Positions 7,657 through 17,158 of a stretch of 35,535 nucleotides of DNA are shown here, piece after piece. Under the pieces are notes generated by a model, which worked only from the letters and a program-made list of their open reading frames with translations, was not told the DNA's origin and made no database searches. The translations under genes were made by a program, and so were the position numbers. Location: NCBI GenBank assembly GCA_964489645.1, contig CAZAZT010000021.1, positions 1 to 35,535 of the forward strand, written 5' to 3'. Position 1 is the first letter of the stretch. Every line of letters starts with the position of its first letter. This stretch comes from JBEEPE01 sp964489645. GTDB lineage: Bacteria > Verrucomicrobiota > Verrucomicrobiia > Chthoniobacterales > Chthoniobacteraceae.

Positions 7657-9750
7657 ATGAACCACACCATCACTCTCCGTCGCCTGTGTCTCTTCCTCCT
7701 CGCGGTGCTCGGCTCGTTCACCGGTCGCGCCCAGTCGTTCGGCGACCTTGCAGAGGAACCCAAGGTCACCGCCGTGCTCGTATCCGACACCACAGCGGTG
7801 AAGCCAGGTGTGCCCTTCCGAGTCGGAGTGAGGATGACGATGAAGGATAAATGGCACACGTACTGGGCCTTTCCAGGCGAATCCGGTTCCGCACCCAAGA
7901 TGGAATGGAGCCTTCCCGAGGGAGCCTCTGTCTCAGGGCCCGCATGGCCGCTGCCACACCGACTCGTCGGGCGAGGAGAGGTGGTCACTTACACCTACGA
8001 CGGAGAGGTGCTGCTTCCTTACACGATCACACTACCCGCTGCAGAGGGTCAGGTGACCATCAAGGGCCTTCTCAAGTGGTTCGCTTGCGAACGGACCTGC
8101 GTTCCCGGCGAAACCCCTGTTTCCCTCACCCTTCCAGTTGGAGAAGCCTCCCCGGCCAACGCCGATCTCTTCGCAAAAGCGGATAAGGCGCTTCCCCAAT
8201 CGGGCCCCGCTCCCTTCGCAACAACGTGGAAACACCCCGCGCCGAACGTCGTGGAGATCGTCCTGACAGGGATCCCCGCTCGATATGCCGTAGAGGTGTT
8301 CCCGCTTCCACCCAAAGGGATGCAACCCGATGCCGGAAAGTTCGAACGCTCGGGCGATGGTTTCTCCGCTCGGTTCCAGATGGACGAACCAGTGGAATCA
8401 GCATCCGGTTGGCGGGCGCTGGTTGTCCTCAAAGACGACGAGGCGAAAGGCTGGGAAGTTGCAACCACGGCCTTCGCCGCCACATCCACTGCCTCAACGG
8501 ATCCGTCTCCGGCAGCACCGGATCAGCGATCACTCCTGCTTGTTCTGCTGTCGGCCCTTTTGGGCGGGTTGATCATGAACTTCATGCCGTGTGTCCTTCC
8601 CGTGATTGCGCTGAAAGTCGCTTCCTTCAGCGAACATGCGACAACGGATCCTCGACGCTCCTTCCGCATGGGTCTGGCATTCACCGCCGGTGCCCTCGTG
8701 TTTTTCGAGCTGCTTGCGATCGGAGTGATCGCGCTGAGAGCTGCGGGGAAAAGTTTTGTGTGGGGCTTCCAATTCCAGAACCCGTGGATGCTATCGGGCC
8801 TGATCCTCATCGTTTTCTTATTCGGGCTCAACCTGTTAGGGGTATTCGAGATCATCTTCCAAGGGGATGCCGCCGACCGGATGGGCGAGATGGCCGGAAA
8901 AGGCGGCTACACCGGTGCCTTTTTCCAGGGGATGTTCACGACACTCCTCGGCACCTCCTGCACAGCGCCATTCCTCGGTGCAACGCTCGGGTTCGCGGTG
9001 AGTCAACCCGCGCCGGTGGTGATCCTCCTCTTCGGGGCAGTGTGTTTCGGGATGAGCTCCCCGTATCTTCTCCTCTCCGCAAACCCGAGTTGGGTGCGTT
9101 TTCTGCCAAAGCCCGGGATGTGGATGGAGCGCCTCAAGCAGGTGACCGGCTTCATCATGCTCGCCGTTGCTGTCTGGCTCCTCGGTGTGTTGGGTGCTTC
9201 ACGCGGAGCCGATGTCGCCTTCGGGCTCTCGGCGACCTTGCTCGCTGCAGCTTTCGGCGCATGGCTCCTCGGAATCCTCCGCAACCGCTTCGTCGGTTGG
9301 GCGTCGCTTCTCGCAGCGACCGCTGTCTCAGGGGCAACGTTCCTCGCGCCAGAGATCCATCGCTCCCAAACCACCGAGTCGACCGCAGCGAAGCCGAACG
9401 GGATCCTCGCTTGGGAGCCGTTCTCCGAAGAGGCTCTGGCATCCGCTCGGGCCAAGGGTGAAGCCGTGTTCGTCGACTTCACCGCAGCATGGTGCGCCAA
9501 CTGCAAATACAACGAGAAGACCACGCTCGAGACACCCGAGATCGCCAAGGCGTTCTCCGACAAAAAGGTCCGCTTGCTCAAAGCGGACTGGACAACAGAA
9601 CCCCCTCACATCACGGCGTTTCTTCGGAAGTTCCAACGGATCAGCGTCCCGTTCTATCTCCTCTATCATCCCGGAAAGGATGCTCCTGAGGTGCTGCCAG
9701 AGCTGCTCTCCAAATCGTTGATGATCGATACCCTCTCACACCTACCCTAA
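7657..9750 (+). CDS. DsbD-like thiol:disulfide interchange protein (cytochrome c biogenesis type)
   Basis: A 697-residue inner-membrane protein moving reducing equivalents from cytoplasmic thioredoxin to periplasmic targets. Order: signal peptide (about 5-25), periplasmic DsbD-N-like domain with C144-x3-C148 (WFACERTC), Pro/Ser linker, a multi-helix transmembrane domain with C312 in MPCVLPV and C435 in GTSCTAPF, and a C-terminal thioredoxin-like domain with W-C613-A-N-C616. All three cysteine pairs expected for the DsbD relay are therefore present. The start at 7657 is supported by the signal peptide; the frame is open further upstream but overlaps the FIST gene. CCCTCC sits directly before ATG. 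The next gene follows after 9 nt. Substrates may include extracytoplasmic c-type cytochromes such as those encoded at 3230-6345, which is inference. Confidence 0.93.
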   Translation: MNHTITLRRLCLFLLAVLGSFTGRAQSFGDLAEEPKVTAVLVSDTTAVKPGVPFRVGVRMTMKDKWHTYWAFPGESGSAPKMEWSLPEGASVSGPAWPLPHRLVGRGEVVTYTYDGEVLLPYTITLPAAEGQVTIKGLLKWFACERTCVPGETPVSLTLPVGEASPANADLFAKADKALPQSGPAPFATTWKHPAPNVVEIVLTGIPARYAVEVFPLPPKGMQPDAGKFERSGDGFSARFQMDEPVESASGWRALVVLKDDEAKGWEVATTAFAATSTASTDPSPAAPDQRSLLLVLLSALLGGLIMNFMPCVLPVIALKVASFSEHATTDPRRSFRMGLAFTAGALVFFELLAIGVIALRAAGKSFVWGFQFQNPWMLSGLILIVFLFGLNLLGVFEIIFQGDAADRMGEMAGKGGYTGAFFQGMFTTLLGTSCTAPFLGATLGFAVSQPAPVVILLFGAVCFGMSSPYLLLSANPSWVRFLPKPGMWMERLKQVTGFIMLAVAVWLLGVLGASRGADVAFGLSATLLAAAFGAWLLGILRNRFVGWASLLAATAVSGATFLAPEIHRSQTTESTAAKPNGILAWEPFSEEALASARAKGEAVFVDFTAAWCANCKYNEKTTLETPEIAKAFSDKKVRLLKADWTTEPPHITAFLRKFQRISVPFYLLYHPGKDAPEVLPELLSKSLMIDTLSHLP

Positions 9751-9759
9751 CCCTCCGTC

Positions 9760-10365
9760 ATGCCTTTGCCCCAACCGCTCTCCCTCCCAGACCCGTCCTC
9801 TTACGATGCCGTGATCTTCGATTGCGATGGAACGCTAGCCGACACCATGCCGGTGCACTACCAAGCGTGGCGCGCTGCGCTCGGCTCAAATGCAACGTTC
9901 TTCCCGGAACCGATTTTTTACAGTCTCGGCGGCGTTCCCACTGTCCGCATCGTCGAACTGCTCAACGAACAACACGGGTTGACCTTGGATCCCCATGCAA
10001 CCGTCGAGATCAAGGAACGTCTCTTCCTCGAGATGTGTTCGCACGTTGAACCCATCGCTGAAGTGGTCGCCTTCGCCAACAGTCTCCGTGGCTCCAAACC
10101 GATCTCCGTCGCCTCCGGCGGTCATCGCCACGTGGTGCATAACACCCTCAAAGCGATCCAGATCTTCGATTGGTTCGAACACATCGTGACCGCAGAGGAT
10201 TACGAGCGCGGAAAACCGCACCCCGATCCCTTCTTGGTGGCGGCCCAGCGCATGGGCGTCGCACCCGAACGCTGTCTTGTGTTCGAAGATTCGACCACCG
10301 GATTGGACGCAGCAACGGCGGCTAACATGCATGCCGTCTTCGTCCCTGCACCCGCGCGTCACTGA
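9760..10365 (+). CDS. HAD-superfamily hydrolase, beta-phosphoglucomutase-like / YqaB-type phosphatase
   Basis: This 201-residue cytosolic enzyme has the HAD signature: motif I D21-x-D23-GTLADT (nucleophile and acid/base Asp), motif II Ser in VASGG, motif III Lys152 in RGKPHPDP, and motif IV E176-D177 in VFEDSTTGLDAA. The C1-type helical cap follows motif I. Size and motifs fit the beta-phosphoglucomutase/fructose-1-phosphatase (YqaB) subgroup; mutase or phosphatase cannot be decided here. It is tightly spaced between the DsbD-like gene (9 nt) and recQ (17 nt), indicating co-transcription. CCCTCC lies 3 nt before ATG. Confidence 0.9.
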   Translation: MPLPQPLSLPDPSSYDAVIFDCDGTLADTMPVHYQAWRAALGSNATFFPEPIFYSLGGVPTVRIVELLNEQHGLTLDPHATVEIKERLFLEMCSHVEPIAEVVAFANSLRGSKPISVASGGHRHVVHNTLKAIQIFDWFEHIVTAEDYERGKPHPDPFLVAAQRMGVAPERCLVFEDSTTGLDAATAANMHAVFVPAPARH

Positions 10366-10382
10366 TACCTCCCTCCCATCAC

Positions 10383-12296
10383 ATGAGCAACGGGCGCCTC
10401 GTCGAGACCCTTAAACGCCACTTCGGGTATCCGACATTCCGCCCGCTGCAGGAAGACATCATCAACGCGTCCCTCGCCGGTCGGGATGTCTTCGCATTGC
10501 TACCGACCGGAGGAGGAAAATCCCTCTGCTTCCAACTTCCTGCCCTGCTCCGCGAAGGTCTGACCATTGTCGTCTCGCCCCTGATCGCCCTGATGAAGGA
10601 CCAGGTCGATAGCCTCACCGCCAGCGGCATATCCGCCACATTTCTCAACTCGACCCTCGGAGAAAAGGAATCGCGTCAACGGCTCGCCAAACTTTATTCC
10701 GGTGCCTTCAAGCTCCTGTATGTAGCCCCCGAACGGCTGATGCTCGACTCCTTCGTCGATCGGCTCGAGGACTTCAACATCGCCCACCTCGCAATCGATG
10801 AAGCGCATTGCATCAGCGAGTGGGGTCACGACTTCCGTCCCGAATACCGTCAGCTGGCCCAGCTCAGAACACGATTCCCAGACGTCCCGTTCACCGCGTT
10901 GACCGCAACCGCAACCTCTCGTGTCCGCGACGATATCATCCGCGAACTCCAGCTGCGCGACCCTGCGACTTTCGTCGCAAGTTTTAACCGTCCGAACCTG
11001 ACCTATCACGTGGTCACCAAAGAGGGTGGAACCAAGCAGCTCCTCTCCCTCATCGAGCGCCGCGCGGGCGAGTCCGGCATCGTGTATTGTGCAAGTCGAA
11101 AAGCCGCTGAAACCGTTGCGCAGAAGCTGGTAGCACATGGCGCTCTCGCTGCACCCTACCATGCGGGCCTCACCCCGGACACTCGTGCGAGGAACCAAGA
11201 ACGCTTCTTACGGGACGATGTGCACGTCATCTGCGCAACCGTCGCCTTCGGCATGGGCATCAACAAACCGAACGTGCGATTCGTCATCCATCACGACCTT
11301 CCCAAGAACATCGAAGGTTATTACCAGGAGACAGGCCGCGCCGGACGCGATGGGCTCCCCGGCGAATGCGTGCTCCTCTTCTCCGCAGCAGATGCCGTCA
11401 AACAGAAGGCCTTCATCGAGGAGAAATCGGATCCAGACGAACGCAAGGTCGCGCGGGATCAACTCCAACAGATGATCCATTACGCGGAGGCCCGCGATTG
11501 CCGACGCTCCCGTCTGCTCGCCTACTTCAGCGAGTCCTTCACCGACGTCCCTTGCGGAGGATGTGATAACTGCCTATCCCCCAGGGAGACGTTCGACGGC
11601 ACCGTCGCCGCCCAAAAGTTTCTCTCCTGCATCTATCGGATCAGCCAGGTCTCGCGGTTCGAGGTCGGGCTCAATCACGTGATCGAGGTGCTCACAGGCG
11701 CCCGTACGGCAAAAATCGAGCGGTTCGGTCACGACCGTCTCTCGACCCACGGGATCGGACGCGAGTTCTCTCGCAAGGAATGGCAAGCGATCGGACGCGA
11801 ACTCATCCGGCTCGGTCTCGTCGGACAGTCCGCGGAACTGCTGTCGACCGTCCATCTGACGTCTCAAGGGCGAGATTGGTTGAAACGAAGCACCCCTCTG
11901 CAGCTCTCCCAGCCCGCCAGTACGCAACTTGAGGCGGGCACCTCTCCCACGAAGACTCCACGAACGGCAGGAAGAAAAGCCACCAAGGCAACGCAACCCG
12001 CGAATACTCCTCTGCCGAGTCCACGGAAGACCTCGGCAGCGCTGCCTCAAACGCCCATCAGCGATCTGGAGGACGCACTGTTCCAACGCCTGCGCCAGCT
12101 GCGCAAGGAGATCGCGGACGAACGCGGGGTTCCGCCCTACGTGGTTTTCCCCGATGTTTCACTTCGGCAGATGGCCTCGATCAAACCCCTGACTTTGAGC
12201 ACTTTCTCGACGGTCAGCGGAGTGGGAGAGCGTAAGCTTCGCGATTTCGGCGAGATTTTTGTCGACGCAATCAGGCGCTTTTCTGGCAATATCTAG
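10383..12296 (+). CDS. recQ: ATP-dependent DNA helicase RecQ
   Basis: A 637-residue 3'-5' superfamily 2 helicase for replication-fork repair and recombination. Order: helicase core with Walker A TGGGKS at 42-47, DEAH at 139-142 and the C-terminal motif VI QETGRAGRDG; a RecQ zinc-binding site C373, C391, C394, C397; an RQC winged helix (about 405-510); a Lys/Thr/Pro-rich linker (about 520-570); and an HRDC domain (about 573-637). Length matches full bacterial RecQ. No Shine-Dalgarno; CCCTCC lies 6 nt before the ATG. It follows the HAD gene by 17 nt, while glmS downstream appears to have its own promoter. Confidence 0.97.
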   Translation: MSNGRLVETLKRHFGYPTFRPLQEDIINASLAGRDVFALLPTGGGKSLCFQLPALLREGLTIVVSPLIALMKDQVDSLTASGISATFLNSTLGEKESRQRLAKLYSGAFKLLYVAPERLMLDSFVDRLEDFNIAHLAIDEAHCISEWGHDFRPEYRQLAQLRTRFPDVPFTALTATATSRVRDDIIRELQLRDPATFVASFNRPNLTYHVVTKEGGTKQLLSLIERRAGESGIVYCASRKAAETVAQKLVAHGALAAPYHAGLTPDTRARNQERFLRDDVHVICATVAFGMGINKPNVRFVIHHDLPKNIEGYYQETGRAGRDGLPGECVLLFSAADAVKQKAFIEEKSDPDERKVARDQLQQMIHYAEARDCRRSRLLAYFSESFTDVPCGGCDNCLSPRETFDGTVAAQKFLSCIYRISQVSRFEVGLNHVIEVLTGARTAKIERFGHDRLSTHGIGREFSRKEWQAIGRELIRLGLVGQSAELLSTVHLTSQGRDWLKRSTPLQLSQPASTQLEAGTSPTKTPRTAGRKATKATQPANTPLPSPRKTSAALPQTPISDLEDALFQRLRQLRKEIADERGVPPYVVFPDVSLRQMASIKPLTLSTFSTVSGVGERKLRDFGEIFVDAIRRFSGNI

Positions 12297-12326
12297 CACT
12301 CTCTGCAGTCTCATCCGCTCTGCATC

Positions 12327-12356
12327 GTGACACCCCAACGGCAGGGCTTTTTTAAT
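12327..12356 (+). promoter_or_regulatory. Sigma70-like promoter for glmS, predicted leaderless
   Basis: GTGACA at 12327-12332 (5/6 to TTGACA), an 18-nt spacer, TTTAAT at 12351-12356 (5/6 to TATAAT). Only seven bases (TCCAACC) separate it from ATG 12364, so the predicted transcription start is at the start codon. This leaves no leader for a glmS ribozyme or a Shine-Dalgarno. Confidence 0.55.
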
Positions 12357-12363
12357 TCCAACC

Positions 12364-14060
12364 ATGTGTGGCATCGTAGGTTATATCGGATCACAGCAAG
12401 CGCTTCCCATCCTGCTCGAAGGACTCAAACGTCTCGAATACCGCGGCTATGACAGCGCGGGTGTCGCCCTGCTGGATGGCAACCATCTCGATGTCAGGAA
12501 AAAGGCCGGCCGGATCGGTGATCTGTCGAGCCATCTCAAACCCTCGCCCCCACGCGGGTCCGTCGGCATCTCCCACACCCGCTGGGCCACCCATGGCGGC
12601 GTGACAGATGCCAACGCTCACCCGCACCTCGACGCATCGGGACGCCTGTGTCTCGTCCACAACGGCGTCATCGAGAACTACGCCCAACTGCGAAGCACGC
12701 TCACCGCAGCCGGTCATGTTTTCAAGTCCCAGACCGACACCGAAGTGCTCGCGCATCTTGTGGGCTCGGAGCTCGATCAGGTTCTAGCGGGGACCAACTC
12801 CCACTCACCGACCCGCGAGTCCCTCCTTGAGGCGCTGCGACGCGCGCTCCGTCACGTCGTGGGAACTTATGGGATCGCCCTCGTCCATGCAGATGTCGAG
12901 AACACGATCCTCGGCGCNNNNNNNNNNNNNNNNNNNNNNNNNNNNNNNNNNNNNNNNNNNNNNNNNNNNNNNNNNNNNNNNNNNNNNNNNNNNNNNNNNN
13001 NNNNNNNNNNNNNNNNNACACGATCCGCGACGCCATGCGTGGCCGACTATCGTCCGATGAGGCCACATCAAAACTGGGCGGTCTGAACATGAGCGCTGCA
13101 GAACTGCGCGCTGTGGAACGCGTGGTGTTCACCGGCTGCGGCACCGCCGCACATGCGGGAATGGTCGGCGAATACCTGATCGAGCAACTCGCCCTGATCC
13201 CTTCCGAAGTCGAGTTCGCCAGCGAGTTCCGCTACCGTAATCTTCCGCTCCCCAAGGATACCCTCGTGTTCGCACTCAGCCAGAGTGGAGAAACCGCCGA
13301 CACACTCGCCGCCCTACGCGAGAGCCAGCGCAAAGGGATCCGCACCCTCGGCATCTGCAACAACGTCGCCTCAACCATCGCCCGTGAAAGTGATGGAGGT
13401 GTGTACATGCATGCAGGTCCCGAAATCGGCGTCGCTGCAACCAAGAGTTTCACCAGTCAGTGCACCGTCCTCACCCTCATCGCCTTGTTGCTCGGTCGTA
13501 TCAGGCACCTCTCTAGCGGCCAAGGGCTTGAGATCCTCCGCGAACTCGAGACCTTACCCGATAAGGTCCAACGCATCCTCGCCCTCGACCCACTCATCCG
13601 CGACATCGCGCGAAAATACGCCCATTCCCAATCGATGATGTTCCTCGGACGCAAATTCAACTATCCCGTTGCGCTAGAGGGGGCTCTGAAAATGAAGGAG
13701 ATCTCGTACATCCATGCCAGCGGTCATCCCAGCGCCGAACTCAAACACGGCATCATCGCCCTCATCACGCCCGAGGTTCCCAGCGTATTCATCGCACCAG
13801 AAGACTCCGTGTTTGAGAAAAACCTCAGCAATATCGAGGAGGTGAAGGCGCGCAAAGGACCCGTCATCGGCGTCGGCACGGAAGGAAGTCGCCTCCGTTC
13901 CGTCTGTGACGACGCAATCCTCATCCCGCACTGTCCGGATTATCTCTCACCGATCCTGACATCCATCCCGCTGCAACTGCTCGCCTATCACACCGCCGTT
14001 GCACGCGGCTGCGATGTCGACAAACCACGCAACCTCGCAAAAAGCGTGACGGTCGAATGA
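12364..14060 (+). CDS. glmS: Glutamine--fructose-6-phosphate aminotransferase (isomerizing), interrupted by an assembly gap
   Basis: It makes glucosamine-6-phosphate from fructose-6-phosphate and glutamine, the first step toward UDP-GlcNAc for peptidoglycan. The N-terminal glutaminase domain starts with the required Met-Cys (MCGIVGYIG; Cys becomes the nucleophile after Met removal), with HTRWATHG and HNGVIENY loops. After the gap two SIS sugar-isomerase domains follow (GCGTAAHAG, SQSGETADT, MKEISYIHASGHPSAELKHG), ending in the family C-terminus LAKSVTVE. About 531 residues are visible against about 610 in the family, so roughly 80 codons (about 235 bp) are missing at 12918-13017. The frames on the two sides require a gap of 2 modulo 3. 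It is convergent with the prepilin peptidase gene, 8 nt apart. Confidence 0.96.
12918..13017. other. Assembly gap (100 N) inside glmS
   Basis: Exactly 100 N, between the glutaminase domain and the first SIS domain. By comparison with full-length GlmS about 235 bp should be missing, and the flanking frames also exclude 100 bp. Confidence 0.95.
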
Positions 14061-14068
14061 GCCAACCG

Positions 14069-15217
14069 TCAGCGCGTTTGGATCACATCCCAGACCACTC
14101 GGAACCTTTCAAGGAAAGGCTCCAACCGTTCGCTGAAAAATAGCCAAGCCACCGCCGCAATCGACAGGAATGGCCCGAAGGGGATTCGCGCGGCCCACTC
14201 TCGGCGTCCGACAAGCGACGCCAAAACGGCCCAAACCGTCCCAACACACGCGCCGCCGAACACCGCGACGACCGCGCCTTTCCAACCGAGGAAAGCGCCA
14301 ATGCCCGCCATCAACTTCACATCGCCAAATCCCATCGCCTCCCGCGGCAAGCTCAAGTGAGCGATCTCCCCTTCAAACGCATCAATCCGGTTGAGATCAA
14401 ATCGCTCACCTCCCATCTCCAACGTTTCCAATGACGCAAAGGATTCCCCCTCGCCCATTTCAACGCTCCGACCACCGGTGAACTCTATCCGGACACGTCG
14501 GAAGACCAATCGGACCCGGTCACTTTTCCTCGCGAACAACTCGTTCCACGAAGAGGTCTCCCCCTCGAACCGGATCTCGGCAACCTCACCGGTCCGCCTC
14601 CATTCCAACGTCACTGGCTCCGAAAAATCATGCCGCACCGTACCGAGAAACCGCTTTCCCAACTCGGCCACGACCCAAAGCACGCTGAAGCCGAGGACCG
14701 CACCGGTCACCGCCGACGCCAACCCTCCGAGCCCTTTCGCACTGCCGTGCAACTCAGGCACCAGCGCAGAACACACGATGCCAACAGCGGCCATCCCGAG
14801 CGTCGTTTGATCCGGCAAAAGGTAGAACTGCACGTCCACCACCGTCCCGACGATGAGCAACGAAACAAAGATCCAGAACGGCACCACCACCTTCGGGTCA
14901 ACCATCCAGAACTGCGCTGTCACCGCTGAGAATAGCATCGCCGTCGCCAACTCCACCACCGGGTATCGCAAGGGGATGGCCATTGCACAGCCACGACAGC
15001 GCCCACCCTGCACCAACCACGACACCACCGGAACGTTCTCGAACCAACGCAACGTCCGCTCGCAGCCTGGGCAAAAGGACCGGTTCGGGACATTGACCGA
15101 CATCTCCCTTGGCCAGCGATAGATACAAACGTTCAGGAACGAACCCACGCAGAGACCCGGCAGGAACGAGAGCAGGACCACCCACGGAAGCATCTGCATC
15201 GTCATCCAGTGCTCCAT
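14069..15217 (-). CDS. Prepilin peptidase (A24 family, PilD-like) with a large insert
   Basis: An integral-membrane aspartic peptidase that cleaves and N-methylates type IV prepilins or type II secretion pseudopilins. It has 382 residues, against about 250-290 in typical members. Seen: TM1 at about 10-30, a cytoplasmic methyltransferase-type loop with C49-x2-C52 and C74-x2-C77, catalytic D128 in GTVVDVQ and D299 in GFGDVK, and several TM helices. The two catalytic aspartates are 171 residues apart, versus about 64 in TcpJ-type enzymes, owing to a hydrophilic insert at about 190-293. This gene has the only clear Shine-Dalgarno in the window, GGAGG ending 9-10 nt before ATG. It lies 65 nt downstream of glyS. 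No pilin or pilus assembly gene is in the window. Confidence 0.93.
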   Translation of the reverse strand: MEHWMTMQMLPWVVLLSFLPGLCVGSFLNVCIYRWPREMSVNVPNRSFCPGCERTLRWFENVPVVSWLVQGGRCRGCAMAIPLRYPVVELATAMLFSAVTAQFWMVDPKVVVPFWIFVSLLIVGTVVDVQFYLLPDQTTLGMAAVGIVCSALVPELHGSAKGLGGLASAVTGAVLGFSVLWVVAELGKRFLGTVRHDFSEPVTLEWRRTGEVAEIRFEGETSSWNELFARKSDRVRLVFRRVRIEFTGGRSVEMGEGESFASLETLEMGGERFDLNRIDAFEGEIAHLSLPREAMGFGDVKLMAGIGAFLGWKGAVVAVFGGACVGTVWAVLASLVGRREWAARIPFGPFLSIAAVAWLFFSERLEPFLERFRVVWDVIQTR

Positions 15218-15282
15218 TCCCTGCTTCCTCCGATTCTCGCCTACGAACTCCTCGTGTCTGGATCAGCCAATCCGTGACGAGC

Positions 15283-16947
15283 TCACAGGATTGCTCCCAT
15301 CAAACGCCCCAGCAAATCCGCGATCGGAACACGCTCCTGCTGCATCGAATCGCGGTGCCGAAGGGTCACTGTATCCGCTTTCTCAGGGCCGTTCTCGCCC
15401 ACCGTATCGAAATCGATGGTCACACAGAACGGGGTGCCAGCCTCATCTTGTCGACGATAACGCCGCCCGATTGCGCCTGCATCATCATAGTAGACGTTCA
15501 TGTACGGACGCAGCAAATCCCTCACCTCCAGCGCTTTTTTCACAAGCTCAGGCTTGTTCTTGAGCAACGGGAAAATCCCGACCTTGATCGGCGCAACCCG
15601 TGGATGAAACCGAAGGACCGTGCGCGTTTCCGTCTGGCCCTTCTCGTCCGTGACCTGCTCCTCCTCAAACGCCTCACAGATCAGGGCCAAGATCAGCCGA
15701 TCAACGCCTGCGGAAGGCTCAATCACGTGCGGCACATACTTCGCACTGGCCTCCTGATCGAAATACTCCTGCGACTTACCGGAATGTTGCTGATGCTGCG
15801 TGAGATCGAAGTCTCCCCTCGCCGCAATCCCTTCAAGCTCCTGCGTGCCGAACGGGAATCGATACAGGATGTCCACCGTCGCCCGTGCGTAGTGCGCCAA
15901 CTCATCCTTCTTCTGCCAGTACTCCTCCAAGGAACTTCTCTTCAAGCCGATGCTCTCGTACCACCGGACCCGCTCCTCCACCCAGTACTTGTGCCAGACC
16001 TCCCAACCCCAGTTGGAGGCCGGTTCATCCAAGGATGTCTCACCGAGTTTCGCAACCGCTCCCGCACTCTTCTCGACCACCTCGTCAGGCTTGATGAAAA
16101 ACTCCAACTCCATCTGCTCGAACTCCCGTGAGCGGAACGTGAAGTTCCTCGGCGTGACCTCATTCCGGAAAGCCTTGCCGATCTGACAGATACCGAATGG
16201 CACCTTCACACGCGACGTCTCCAACACGTTCTTGAACTGCACAAAAATCGCTTGCGCGGTCTCCGGACGCAAATACGCCACGTCATCCTCGGTGGCAGCC
16301 GGTCCCACGTACGTCTTGAACATCAGGTTGAACGGACGCGGCTCCGTCAACTCCCCACCGCAGTGAGGGCAAGGAGTCGATCTCGTGGAGGCTCCGACAG
16401 GCGTTGCCAAGAGCGCCAGTGCCGTCGCCACCGAATCGATCTCATGCGCCGCCGCACGCACCAAAGGCCCGACCTCCTCGGGCTTCTGCACAAAGGCCAG
16501 GTTCGGAAGCGCCTTACTGCCTTTCCCCGATGCCCATTTCAGCAAAGCCTCCGCATCGATCTTCCCGTCCACCAACAGCCCCTCGACTGCGGCATTCCAC
16601 GGAGTTGCGCTGATCATCTCCCATACTTGGTCTGACCGGACCAACTTCTTGCAACTCCGACAGGTCGACATCGGATCGGAGAATGTGTCCACGTGCCCCG
16701 AGGCTTTCCAGATTTTCGGATGCATGATGATGGTCGCCTCGAGACCCACCACATCGTCCCGCAGACGCGTCATGCTCTTCCACCACAGCTCTTTCACGTT
16801 CCGCTTCAGCTCCGCTCCCAGCGGGCCGTAATCCCAAAATCCGTTCAACCCCCCATAAATCTCGCTCGATTGAAAGATAAGGCCACGTCGCTTGCACAAG
16901 CTGACGATTTTCTCCATTCGGGTCACATTAGGGGCTGCTTGGCTCAT
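15283..16947 (-). CDS. glyQS: Glycyl-tRNA synthetase, dimeric single-chain type
   Basis: It charges tRNA-Gly with glycine. This 554-residue protein is the single-chain alpha2 class II form, not the alpha2beta2 GlyQ/GlyS pair. Seen: N-terminal EKIVSLCKRRGLIFQSSEIYGG block, a zinc-ribbon-like pair C96-x2-C99 and C193-x2-C196 within an insert, class II motif 2 region beginning RPETAQAIF at 227, and a C-terminal anticodon-binding domain (about 450-554). ATG 16947 is chosen because the family N-terminus follows within 10 residues; the 36 codons upstream in frame look non-coding. There is no Shine-Dalgarno. The upstream 211 bp (16948-17158) show no further feature. Confidence 0.96.
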   Translation of the reverse strand: MSQAAPNVTRMEKIVSLCKRRGLIFQSSEIYGGLNGFWDYGPLGAELKRNVKELWWKSMTRLRDDVVGLEATIIMHPKIWKASGHVDTFSDPMSTCRSCKKLVRSDQVWEMISATPWNAAVEGLLVDGKIDAEALLKWASGKGSKALPNLAFVQKPEEVGPLVRAAAHEIDSVATALALLATPVGASTRSTPCPHCGGELTEPRPFNLMFKTYVGPAATEDDVAYLRPETAQAIFVQFKNVLETSRVKVPFGICQIGKAFRNEVTPRNFTFRSREFEQMELEFFIKPDEVVEKSAGAVAKLGETSLDEPASNWGWEVWHKYWVEERVRWYESIGLKRSSLEEYWQKKDELAHYARATVDILYRFPFGTQELEGIAARGDFDLTQHQQHSGKSQEYFDQEASAKYVPHVIEPSAGVDRLILALICEAFEEEQVTDEKGQTETRTVLRFHPRVAPIKVGIFPLLKNKPELVKKALEVRDLLRPYMNVYYDDAGAIGRRYRRQDEAGTPFCVTIDFDTVGENGPEKADTVTLRHRDSMQQERVPIADLLGRLMGAIL

Positions 16948-17158
16948 AAGTTTGGGGGGAAAAGGATGCCCCTCGCCAACAGCCGCTGGAAGCCCTTTCT
17001 GCGAGTCCAGTGGTGACGCCGCCAGAGTGTTCGCACCCGATCTGCGCACGACCATCCTCTTCGCGAAAAGCCCACCTCAGCCACCACGACCTCAAGCGAG
17101 TGACAACGTGAGCGCTGCCCACTCACTCCCCGACGCTTCGTCTTCGTCTCGGACAGGC

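Noticed and set aside
8226..9461. 411-codon open frame on the plus strand
   Set aside because: It overlaps the DsbD-like gene in another frame; no domain or hydrophobic pattern; a shadow.
12297..12363. glmS ribozyme or riboswitch upstream of glmS
   Set aside because: The intergenic space is 67 bp with no suitable fold and the promoter position leaves no leader.
12902..13026. 9-bp direct repeat (ACACGATCC) at both edges of the glmS gap, suggesting a duplication or misjoin
   Set aside because: The two flanks align to different, properly ordered parts of GlmS and the copies are in different local protein contexts, so chance similarity is enough.
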